From Clostridia bacterium (GTDB lineage: Bacteria; Bacillota_A; Clostridia; Oscillospirales; CAG-382): 5,346 nt of DNA. The notes beneath the pieces are model-generated. The model was given only the letters and a program-made list of their open reading frames with translations. It made no database searches and was not told the DNA's origin. Location of the stretch: positions 1 through 5,346 of the forward strand of contig JAGAAM010000047.1 of the NCBI GenBank assembly GCA_017615235.1, given 5' to 3'. The position numbers and the translations under genes are program-made. Below are positions 1 through 5,346 of this stretch, piece by piece (within the stretch, counting starts at the first letter, position 1; the number at the start of each line of letters is the position of its first letter).

Positions 1-30
1 CACTTCCGCGAAAACGGAAGTGATTTTTTT
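1..30 (+). terminator. Rho-independent terminator at left edge
   Basis: A perfect 8-bp stem pairs CACTTCCG (1-8) with CGGAAGTG (15-22) around the 6-base loop CGAAAA. It is followed by A, seven T, A and five T. The T-tract lies on the plus strand, so the element terminates rightward transcription from a gene that must end just left of the window. The minus-strand autolysin gene stops at 41, and its transcript would enter the same hairpin 18 bases later. The bases that would form a T-tract for that direction are outside the window, so a two-way terminator is likely but cannot be confirmed. Confidence 0.8.
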
Positions 31-40
31 ATTTTTGTTA

Positions 41-2680
41 TCAAAGCTCGTAAGTGCCTAAAACGACGCGTTTTATCATCATATAATCGGCTACCGTGAC
101 GTATTCCGAACCGCTCACCCTCGCGGCGAGCGAAGCCGGATCGCTAAGCAGATATGTGCCGAGGAAGGCGCGCTTTATCATCATATAATCGTTCGCGGTT
201 ATCTGTCCGTCGCCGGAAACGTCGCCTTTTACGATCACGGTCAGCGTTATTCCCAACCGCTCGATAAACACGGTGCATCCCGTTGCGGCCGCCGAATCGC
301 CGTCCATCACGGTCCCTTCGGCGTTTTTGACCGTCGCCGGATAATTGAACGCGTCGGCGATCTGCGCCGCCGTGGTCCCGGCTTTCACGCCGAGGAGGTA
401 ATTGCCCTCGACCGTATAGAGACCGCCGTTGAGAAGATCGGCGCTGCCGGAAGGCTCCGCGAGGATATAGCCGACAATATTGACGTAATCGGCGGAGCAG
501 TAGCCGTTAAGATCGTTGTACTCCACCCTGTACCAGCCGTTTTCCTTCTCGCCTATCACGGTGATCTCCGCGCCTTTCGGGATCTGCGCGAGCGAGGAAT
601 AGGACGTACCGGGACCGCTTCGCAGGTTGAGCTTGGCTTTGGTGGTGCCGTTGTATAGCATTATCAGGTATTCAAGCGGACAGAAGCCGACGACCGTTTC
701 GCCCTCCGAATCGGTGGCGACTATCGAAGCCCAGCCCTCCGCAGGTTCGCCGGTGATTATCACCCAGGCGCCTTCGGGAAGCGTGCCGAGCGTAGCGTAC
801 ACCGTTCCGGGTCCGGAATGGACGTATATTTCCGCTCCGGTCAGCGCGTAATGCGACCCTTCCGGGATATAGGGATTCGGATCCTCGCCTGGGTCGATGC
901 CGGGATCTCCGCCGGGATCGTCGGGCGGCACCGCGATCTTCGCATAGCCGTAGATCGCCTTCACGCTGGCGGCTTTTTTCTTGCCGATGACGAATTTCCA
1001 TTCGTCTTCGTCGCCGTTTTCGATGACCGCGCATTCGCTCTCCTCGATAAGCGTGCCGTAGCAGAACGAATCTTTGGTCTTCTGCTCGTAAAGCTTTATC
1101 CCGGATCCGGCAAAAGTGCGCGTCACGACGTCGTCATCGGAAAGGAAGTGCAGATAAGTCGCTATCGCGTAACCGGTTATAGTCTTACCGGAGGTGTTCA
1201 CTCCGGTCACTTTGTAGAAGATCCCGTCAGGCTCGCCTTTGACCGTGACTTCGGAGAGGAAGGGTATCCTTCCGACGGTCGCGCTCGATTCGTCCGCGGT
1301 CTTGCGGATCGTGAGCGTGGAGCTTCCGGAGGTGATCGCTCTGCGGGTGCGGCGCTCGCTGCCGACGGTAACGCGAATGACCGTGCCGACGCCGTTTACG
1401 GCGGAAGCGGTTATATCCGCGGCCCCCTCCGCGATCGCGGTGATAACGCCGTTTTCATCGACCGCCGCTATGCCCGGGTCGGAGCTTTGCCAGAAAACCG
1501 AGGTGTCGACTGCGTCAGCCGGCGCGACGAAGCAAGCGGGCGTATAGACGTCGCCGGGGACAAGGGTTATATCGTTGCTGATGACGCTTACTTTCGATAC
1601 TTCGCGCCGGGTGATATAAATATATTTCGCCAGAGCGTAACCGGTGACGAGCTTTCCTTTGCTGTTATAGCCGGTCACCGCGTAATATCCGTTGCCGTTG
1701 TCGTCGTAGATCACGGTCTCGTCAAGTACCTTTACCGGCATCCCTTTGGGGAATTTGCCGTCGTCCGAAGCCGAGGAAGACGGTTCCAGGCGGACTTTCA
1801 GTTCGGAATTGACGACGGTGGCGTTGCAATCCACGCTTACGATAAAGCAGGCTTCCCTGCCGTTCGCGAGCGTCGCCGTGATAAGCGACATCCCGTGCGC
1901 AACTGCCGTGATAAGTCCGGTCTCGTCGACGGTGGCGACGGCTTCGTTATCGCTGTGCCATAAGACGGAGGAAGGAACGGCTTCCGCGGGATAAACGGTG
2001 TATTCCGCCTGGAAAGTCCCGTCGATATCGAGGCTTACCTGCTCGCTGTTCGCGGTGATCGCGACAACGCCGTCTTCGTCGGGAACGAGGTCGTCGTATT
2101 CGGTGAAACCGTACTGCTCGATAAGCCTTATGACCGTGTCGGCGTAGCCCGGATCGGTGCAGTAACCGCCGGCTACAATGGCGTACGCGGCTTTTTTATA
2201 ATCCTTTTCGCCCACGACGGCGGCGTAACTGGAGCTTCCGGTGAAAAGTCCGGAATGCGATGCGACGCTTTCCGCCCAGCTTTCGTGCGCGCGCCAGGCG
2301 GAGACGGTATTTACGTAATTCTGCCCTTTTGTGAGCAGAAAATCGTTATACGTCAGGTACATCATCTGTTCGTTCTGGTCGAATACCCTTCCCGACCAGG
2401 TGTTGTACGCTTTTATGCCGAAAAGGTTCTTTCCGCCTACGGGAAGGACGTAGCGGGCGTATCCGCTTTCGAAGCACGCCTGGGAAAGAGTGACCGATGC
2501 GAGCACGTCGGTTTGGTAATAATCCGCCCTCGCAAGCGATCCGATCGTCCGGATGAAATAATTCTGTATCCGGTTGAGGTCGGGATAACTTTCCGCCGCC
2601 GAAACGCTTATCGGTGCAAACGCGAAGCAAGCGGCAGTCATTATGACCGCCAGGATCAGCGAAACCATCCGTTTTTTCAC
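41..2680 (-). CDS. Secreted GH73-type glucosaminidase (autolysin) with Big_2, SH3-like repeats and dockerin
   Basis: An 879-residue exported wall hydrolase, predicted to cleave the N-acetylglucosaminyl bond of peptidoglycan. Residues 1-28 are a signal peptide (KKR, hydrophobic core, VSA|AE cleavage). Residues about 52-193 form the glucosaminidase domain, with probable catalytic Glu71 in ACFESGYAR, then NLFGIK and TDPGYADTVIRLIEQY. Next come Big_2 (205-284), SH3-like (287-357), Big_2 (361-439), SH3-like (447-512), a diverged SH3-like module (520-583), an Asp/Pro/Gly linker (584-604), SH3-like (609-674) and a canonical SH3_3 (678-736, LNLRSGPGTSYSSL). Residues 740-818 are a pre-dockerin beta domain and 819-879 a dockerin. 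Start: GTG at 2678-2680, because AAAGGAG lies 7 bases upstream; the ATG at codon 5 would be 19 bases away. Stop is TGA. The gene follows prfA but has its own promoter. The hydrolase class is secure from motifs; exact substrate and dockerin partner are not known. Confidence 0.92.
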   Translation of the reverse strand: MKKRMVSLILAVIMTAACFAFAPISVSAAESYPDLNRIQNYFIRTIGSLARADYYQTDVLASVTLSQACFESGYARYVLPVGGKNLFGIKAYNTWSGRVFDQNEQMMYLTYNDFLLTKGQNYVNTVSAWRAHESWAESVASHSGLFTGSSSYAAVVGEKDYKKAAYAIVAGGYCTDPGYADTVIRLIEQYGFTEYDDLVPDEDGVVAITANSEQVSLDIDGTFQAEYTVYPAEAVPSSVLWHSDNEAVATVDETGLITAVAHGMSLITATLANGREACFIVSVDCNATVVNSELKVRLEPSSSASDDGKFPKGMPVKVLDETVIYDDNGNGYYAVTGYNSKGKLVTGYALAKYIYITRREVSKVSVISNDITLVPGDVYTPACFVAPADAVDTSVFWQSSDPGIAAVDENGVITAIAEGAADITASAVNGVGTVIRVTVGSERRTRRAITSGSSTLTIRKTADESSATVGRIPFLSEVTVKGEPDGIFYKVTGVNTSGKTITGYAIATYLHFLSDDDVVTRTFAGSGIKLYEQKTKDSFCYGTLIEESECAVIENGDEDEWKFVIGKKKAASVKAIYGYAKIAVPPDDPGGDPGIDPGEDPNPYIPEGSHYALTGAEIYVHSGPGTVYATLGTLPEGAWVIITGEPAEGWASIVATDSEGETVVGFCPLEYLIMLYNGTTKAKLNLRSGPGTSYSSLAQIPKGAEITVIGEKENGWYRVEYNDLNGYCSADYVNIVGYILAEPSGSADLLNGGLYTVEGNYLLGVKAGTTAAQIADAFNYPATVKNAEGTVMDGDSAAATGCTVFIERLGITLTVIVKGDVSGDGQITANDYMMIKRAFLGTYLLSDPASLAARVSGSEYVTVADYMMIKRVVLGTYEL
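72..191 (-). repeat. Dockerin direct repeat, two copies (72-89 and 174-191)
   Basis: The 18-base string TTTATCATCATATAATCG occurs exactly at 72-89 and 174-191, 102 bases (34 codons) apart. With GCG plus one variable base in front, the match extends to 22 positions with one mismatch. Read on the minus strand both copies encode DYMMIK(R), the helix of each dockerin half (residues 831-837 and 865-871). This is the typical twofold dockerin repeat, but identity at every codon position suggests recent duplication or gene conversion, or strong codon bias. Confidence 0.85.
1145..2068 (-). repeat. Tandem duplication of a Big_2 plus SH3-like unit inside the autolysin
   Basis: Residues 205-357 (bases 1610-2068) and 361-512 (bases 1145-1600) have the same order: an Ig-like Big_2 domain followed by an SH3-like module. 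Matching blocks are SVLWHSDNEAVATVDETG against SVFWQSSDPGIAAVDENG, GLITAV against GVITAI, and YYAVTGYNSKGKLVTGYA against FYKVTGVNTSGKTITGYA. The copies are clearly related but diverged at protein level, so the duplication looks old. Such repeats commonly space the catalytic domain from the wall and bind peptidoglycan; that role is inferred here. Confidence 0.8.
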
Positions 2681-2687
2681 GACGTCA

Positions 2688-2694
2688 CTCCTTT
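2688..2694 (-). promoter_or_regulatory. Ribosome binding site of the autolysin gene (fixes the GTG start)
   Basis: The minus strand reads AAAGGAG, then 7 bases (TGACGTC), then GTG at 2680. This near-perfect Shine-Dalgarno match selects GTG over the in-frame ATG four codons later, and keeps the KKR residues at the front of the signal peptide. Confidence 0.85.
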
Positions 2695-2729
2695 CCGTCT
2701 TTTTTCGACAAATACTATCCTATCATAAG

Positions 2730-2758
2730 ATTTTAACACATAAAACACATTATGTCAA
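2730..2758 (-). promoter_or_regulatory. Sigma-A type promoter of the autolysin gene
   Basis: On the minus strand, TTGACA (2753-2758, perfect -35 consensus) is followed after exactly 17 bases by TAAAAT (2730-2735, five of six to TATAAT). TGT directly precedes the -10, giving an extended TGn element. The start point should fall near 2721-2724, leaving a leader of about 40 bases with the RBS at 2688-2694. The -35 box begins only 5 bases after the prfA stop codon. Housekeeping sigma use is read directly from the boxes; activity is not shown. Confidence 0.8.
2738..2755. repeat. Inverted repeat in the autolysin promoter spacer
   Basis: ACATAA (2738-2743) and TTATGT (2750-2755) are perfect inverted arms separated by 6 bases. 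They fill the spacer between -35 and -10 and overlap three bases of the -35 box. A protein bound here would block RNA polymerase, so it is a candidate operator. The arms are short and AT-rich, and such a match can arise by chance. Confidence 0.25.
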
Positions 2759-2763
2759 CAAGT

Positions 2764-3828
2764 TTACGAATTCGCCAGCTTTTCCGCCCTGTCGGCGGCG
2801 ATAAGCGCGTCGATCATGCCGTCGATCCTTCCGTTCAAAAAGTTTTCGAGCGAATAAAGCGTAAGTCCGATACGGTGATCGGTCACCCTGCCCTGAGGAT
2901 AATTGTAGGTGCGGATGCGCTCGCTCCTGTCGCCGGTGCCGACCTGGCTCCTGCGCTCGGAGGCGACCTCCTGCTCCTTCCGGCTGTTGTAAAGGTCCGC
3001 AAGGCGGCTTTTCATGATCTTGAGCGCCTTGTCCTTGTTCTTGATCTGCGATCGTTCGTCCTGGCAGTCGACGGTGATCCCCGTCGGGATATGGATTATC
3101 CTTATCGCAGATTCGGTCTTGTTTATATGCTGACCTCCGGCTCCCGCGGAGCGGTGGCGGGTGATCTCCAGCTCGTTCATATTAAGCTCGAAATCGACGT
3201 CTTCCAGTTCCGGAAGCACGGCGACCGTCGCGGTCGAAGTCTGTATCCTTCCCTGCGCCTCGGTCTCCGGCACGCGCTGTACACGATGGACGCCGCTTTC
3301 GAATTTGAAACGCGAATAGGCGTTCTCGCCCTCGACGGTGAAGGAGATCTCCTTGAAACCGCCGAGCTCGGTCTCGTTGCAGCCGAGCAGACCCACCCTG
3401 AACCCGGCGGATTCGGCGTACATCGAGTACATCCGGTAAAGCACCGCTGCGAAGAGGCAAGCCTCCTCGCCTCCGGCGCCGGCACGTATCTCCACAATGA
3501 CGTTTTTATCGTCGTTCGGGTCTTTCGGGAGCATAAGGACGCGAAGTTCTTTCATCGTCTCTTCCGATCTTTCGCGGCACTGCTGCCTTTCCTCCTCGGC
3601 AAGGGCGCGCATTTCGGGATCGGTCTCGTTATCAAGCATTTCCTCCGCCGATGCGAGGTCGGAAACGCTTTTTTTATATTCACGGTATTTTTCGATTATA
3701 GGAAGCAGAGCCTTATAGTCTTTCATAAGGCTTTTGTAAGCCTCGATATCGTTCATGATCTCCGGATCGGAAAGCTTTTCTTCGATCTCCGAAAATCTTT
3801 TTTCCATTGTATCGAGCTTTTGAATCAT
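2764..3828 (-). CDS. prfA: Peptide chain release factor 1 (RF1)
   Basis: A complete 354-residue class I release factor, close to the 356-360 residues usual for RF1. It reads UAA and UAG in the ribosomal A site and triggers hydrolysis of peptidyl-tRNA. Residues 1-100 are the helical N-terminal domain. [23 protein letters not shown] (split here as 100-109 and 110-122) is a family hallmark. The anticodon-like PxT motif is Pro187-Glu188-Thr189 in [10 protein letters not shown], which marks RF1 rather than RF2 (SPF). The catalytic GGQ is 231-233 in [14 protein letters not shown]. The C-terminus has [23 protein letters not shown]. The ATG at 3826-3828 is chosen because ACGGAGG sits 7 bases upstream; an ATG 7 codons earlier overlaps this RBS. 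The gene ends in TAA, is divergent from the S1 gene, and has no visible terminator before the autolysin promoter. Confidence 0.97.
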   Translation of the reverse strand: MIQKLDTMEKRFSEIEEKLSDPEIMNDIEAYKSLMKDYKALLPIIEKYREYKKSVSDLASAEEMLDNETDPEMRALAEEERQQCRERSEETMKELRVLMLPKDPNDDKNVIVEIRAGAGGEEACLFAAVLYRMYSMYAESAGFRVGLLGCNETELGGFKEISFTVEGENAYSRFKFESGVHRVQRVPETEAQGRIQTSTATVAVLPELEDVDFELNMNELEITRHRSAGAGGQHINKTESAIRIIHIPTGITVDCQDERSQIKNKDKALKIMKSRLADLYNSRKEQEVASERRSQVGTGDRSERIRTYNYPQGRVTDHRIGLTLYSLENFLNGRIDGMIDALIAADRAEKLANS

Positions 3829-3835
3829 AGTTTCG

Positions 3836-3842
3836 CCTCCGT
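3836..3842 (-). promoter_or_regulatory. Ribosome binding site of prfA (fixes its start)
   Basis: The minus strand reads ACGGAGG followed by 7 bases (CGAAACT) and ATG at 3828. This makes the protein begin [10 protein letters not shown], which matches where RF1 proteins usually start, and rules out the upstream in-frame ATG at 3849. Confidence 0.85.
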
Positions 3843-3874
3843 GATTCATATTTATAGAACGGATAATAAAGTAC

Positions 3875-3880
3875 AGGGAG
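3875..3880 (+). promoter_or_regulatory. Ribosome binding site of the S1-domain gene
   Basis: AGGGAG lies 8 bases before the ATG at 3889-3891. The reading frame is open far upstream of this ATG as an antisense shadow of prfA, so this site is what sets the real start. Confidence 0.7.
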
Positions 3881-3888
3881 CTGTTTGT

Positions 3889-4671
3889 ATGCGGAACGAA
3901 TACGGCTATGAAGGAAAATTACTGCACACCGAGCGCAACCGCCGGGCATTGAGTTGTCCGGAAGCATTGCGCGAAGCGATGGAGAACGGCGAAGTCGTGG
4001 AAGGCATAAGCTATCTTTGCGATTCCGACCGGCATCTTCACGTCCGGTTAGGAAATTACAGCGGCGTGATACCCTGCGGCGAATGCGTTTATACCGCCGA
4101 CGGCACGCCGGAAAAGGAGATCGCCGTGATCTCACGCGTCGGAAAACCGGTCTGCGGAAAGATCGTCGCGCTTAAAACCGGCGAAAACGGCGAAACCGTG
4201 CCGGTCCTTTCGCGCCGCGAAGCCCAGATCGACGCCATGCGCGAAAAAATATCGCTTCTGCTTCCCGGCGACGTCATCGAAGCAAAGATAACAAGGCTCG
4301 ACCCTTTCGGGGCGTTCTGCGACGTCGGCTGCGGGATAATCTCTTTGATGCCTATCGACTGCATCTCGATATCGCGCATATCGCACCCGCGCGACAGGTT
4401 CAAGACCGGGCAGATCATCAAAGCCGTAGTAAAGAACCGCCTTGACGGTCAGGGGCGCATAACCCTTACTCACCGGGAGCTTTTAGGCACCTGGGAGGAG
4501 AACGCCGCGAGATTCGCACCTGGCGATACCGCCGCCGGGATAATCCGCTCGGTGGAGGATTACGGCGTGTTCGTCGAGCTTACGCCCAACCTCGCGGGGC
4601 TCGCGGAGTACCGCGACGACGTTAAAGCCGGGCAGAGCGCCGCCGTCTATATAAAAAACATAATCCCCTAA
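3889..4671 (+). CDS. S1-domain RNA-binding protein (RpsA-like), apparently truncated by an in-frame TAA
   Basis: 260 residues up to the first stop. Residues about 35-110 look like a degenerate S1-type fold ([20 protein letters not shown], then [15 protein letters not shown] and VLSRREAQ). Residues 126-197 are a clear S1 OB-fold ([24 protein letters not shown], given as start 126, key GAFCDVG at 141-147; [21 protein letters not shown] at its end). A second clear S1 domain starts at 211 ([21 protein letters not shown]) but is cut at IKNIIP before its last beta strand. Related Clostridia proteins, from memory, continue EKMKIKL at this point, and this frame does continue in that way. The protein probably binds mRNA or ribosomal RNA like ribosomal protein S1; its specific role is unknown. 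Start supported by an RBS at 3875-3880. It may be a fresh pseudogene, an assembly error, or a working short form. Confidence 0.85.
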   Translation: MRNEYGYEGKLLHTERNRRALSCPEALREAMENGEVVEGISYLCDSDRHLHVRLGNYSGVIPCGECVYTADGTPEKEIAVISRVGKPVCGKIVALKTGENGETVPVLSRREAQIDAMREKISLLLPGDVIEAKITRLDPFGAFCDVGCGIISLMPIDCISISRISHPRDRFKTGQIIKAVVKNRLDGQGRITLTHRELLGTWEENAARFAPGDTAAGIIRSVEDYGVFVELTPNLAGLAEYRDDVKAGQSAAVYIKNIIP

Positions 4672-4824
4672 AAAATTAAGAACAAGCTCGCCATAATCGA
4701 CTGCGGCGACGGGCAGCCCGCCGATCGCGAATACGTTTATCCCGATATAAGCCACATCGACCGGTGGAAGTATTCGCCCGACGCCTGCGACAGGTTGATC
4801 GAAAGCGTTTTCGTCAATACATAA
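4672..4824 (+). pseudogene. Cut-off C-terminus of the S1-domain gene, in frame after the TAA
   Basis: After the TAA at 4669-4671 the same frame runs 50 codons to a second TAA at 4822-4824. It begins KIKNKLAIID, which is the missing last strand of the second S1 domain, and includes HIDRWKYSPDACDRLIESVF, matching my memory of the end of this protein family in Clostridia. No separate start codon or RBS is seen, so it is not an independent gene. With it, the full protein would be about 311 residues. One base change (GAA to TAA) explains the break, and no frameshift is needed. The last 11 bases overlap the 3' end of obg on the other strand. Confidence 0.75.
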
Positions 4825-5346
4825 AGTCAAATTCTATGCCGTAGATGTCGACGGTGTCGCCCTCGCTGATACCCGCGTCTTCAAGCGCCCGGATAACGCC
4901 TTTGTCGCGCAGTACGCGCTGGAAATAGTTCAAAGATTCGTAATCGTCGAAATTTATGTCGTTGCAAAGCCTTATCAGCCATTCGCCCTTGACGGCGTAG
5001 ATACCGTCGGCTTTCTCGACGGTGACGTCGAACCCGGATTCCTTTTCCTGCTCGATAAACTCCTCCTCATAGCGTACCATTGGAGGCAGGGTGTCGAGCA
5101 TTTTTGCGGTCCCGGCAAGCAGTTCCGGAACGCCTTCGCAGATGATGCCGGAGATAAGGAACAGTTTCCATCCCTTTTCGTCGGCGTATGCCTTTATACG
5201 TTCAAGGTCTTCCTCCGAATAACCCATGTCGACTTTGTTGCCTACGAGTATCTGCGGACGCGAAGCGAGCTCCGGGCTGTAGCGCGCGAGTTCCTCGTTG
5301 ATCTTGATAATATCGTCGAGCGGATCGGGCCTTTCGGAAGCCGAGA
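4814..5346 (-). CDS. obg: GTPase Obg (CgtA), C-terminal part, cut by the window edge
   Basis: The last 176 residues of Obg, a ribosome-associated GTPase acting in large-subunit assembly and stress signalling. The fragment starts SASERPDPLDDIIKINEEL, matching the switch-proximal family stretch, followed by RYSPELASRPQILVGNKVD. G4 is NKVD (fragment 36-39, bases 5228-5239). The G5 region reads ISGIICEGVPELL, where most Obg proteins have SAATGEG. From about residue 106 to the end is the Obg C-terminal (OCT) domain: GIYAVKGEWLIRL, FQRVLRDKGVIRALEDAGI, GDTVDIYGIEFDFMY. The N-terminal glycine-rich Obg fold and G1-G3 lie beyond 5346. The reading frame is open through the edge, so the ATG at 5225-5227 is internal. 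Stop is TGA. It converges on the S1 gene. Confidence 0.95.
   Translation of the reverse strand, partial: SASERPDPLDDIIKINEELARYSPELASRPQILVGNKVDMGYSEEDLERIKAYADEKGWKLFLISGIICEGVPELLAGTAKMLDTLPPMVRYEEEFIEQEKESGFDVTVEKADGIYAVKGEWLIRLCNDINFDDYESLNYFQRVLRDKGVIRALEDAGISEGDTVDIYGIEFDFMY

Larger units (their letters stand above)
3829..3888. promoter_or_regulatory. Divergent prfA / S1-gene intergenic region (putative promoters)
   Basis: These 60 bases separate two outward-reading genes, so both must be promoted from here or from within each other's 5' ends. Rightward, GATAAT (3862-3867, five of six to -10) lies suitably upstream of the S1 gene, but no good -35 is found 16-18 bases before it. Leftward, TATAAA (3851-3856 on the minus strand) resembles a -10 but would leave almost no leader before the prfA RBS, and again lacks a -35. 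Promoter positions are therefore uncertain. Confidence 0.35.

Noticed and set aside
818..1963. Long plus-strand open frame of 381 codons opposite the autolysin
   Set aside because: Its translation is rich in Arg, Asp and Val with no recognisable domain. The minus strand in the same place encodes clear Big_2 and SH3 modules, so it is a codon-bias shadow.
2666..2668. ATG at codon 5 as autolysin start
   Set aside because: It would lie 19 bases from the AAAGGAG site and would remove the KKR charge cluster of the signal peptide; GTG at 2680 is spaced correctly.
2681..2729. Riboswitch in the autolysin leader
   Set aside because: The leader is only about 40 bases, with no stable paired structure seen and no room for a known riboswitch class.
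3829..3849. Longer prfA starting at the ATG at 3847-3849
   Set aside because: It would add MNHGGET, which translates the RBS itself (ACGGAGG), and no RBS precedes it. RF1 proteins usually start where the ATG at 3828 lies.
2752..3888. Upstream extension of the S1 frame across prfA on the opposite strand
   Set aside because: The frame happens to be open through the antisense of prfA. Domain similarity starts only after 3889, where an RBS and ATG are present, and prfA is certain on the other strand.
4669..4671. Genome-wide reassignment of UAA as a sense codon
   Set aside because: prfA itself ends at TAA exactly where RF1 proteins normally end, and RF1 is intact with PxT and GGQ. UGA also works as stop at the natural ends of obg and the autolysin.
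4672..4813. Rho-independent terminator for the S1 gene after its first stop
   Set aside because: The A-rich stretch after the TAA has no GC-rich hairpin followed by T residues; codon pattern and similarity fit coding remnant instead.

Overview
The window looks like chromosomal DNA from an uncultured, moderately GC-rich Clostridia-type Gram-positive bacterium (Oscillospirales/Christensenellales-like). I infer this from four things: strong AGGAGG-type ribosome binding sites, a sigma-A promoter, a large secreted wall hydrolase with Big_2, SH3 and dockerin modules, and an S1-domain protein whose wording I recall from Clostridia. I ran no database search. No phage, IS element, CRISPR array, tRNA or rRNA was seen.

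Layout from left to right: (1) a hairpin plus T-tract at 1-30, a rho-independent terminator reading rightward from a gene off the left edge, possibly serving both strands. (2) 41-2680, minus strand: an 879-residue exported GH73-type glucosaminidase (autolysin) with Ig-like and SH3-like repeats and a C-terminal dockerin. It has a GTG start, a clear RBS and a near-consensus extended -10 promoter at 2730-2758. (3) 2764-3828, minus strand: prfA, peptide chain release factor 1, complete. (4) 3829-3888: a 60-bp divergent intergenic region. (5) 3889-4671, plus strand: an S1-domain RNA-binding protein that stops at a TAA inside its last S1 domain. The same frame continues for 50 more family-like codons to a second TAA at 4822-4824. 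(6) 4814-5346, minus strand: the C-terminal 176 residues of the GTPase Obg, running off the right edge.

The right half is translation and ribosome housekeeping: RF1, an S1-type RNA-binding protein, and the ribosome-associated GTPase Obg. The left half is cell-wall remodelling. No terminator is seen between prfA and the autolysin gene, so read-through from prfA is possible, but the autolysin also has its own promoter directly behind the prfA stop codon. The S1 gene and obg converge with no room for a terminator. If the S1 frame is taken to its second stop, the two genes overlap by 11 bp.

The most notable observation is the in-frame TAA in the S1-domain gene: a recent nonsense mutation, an assembly error, or (less likely) read-through. 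Next are the modular autolysin with a duplicated Big_2-SH3 unit and a dockerin whose second calcium loop has lost key ligands. I do not see a clearly new multi-gene system here.
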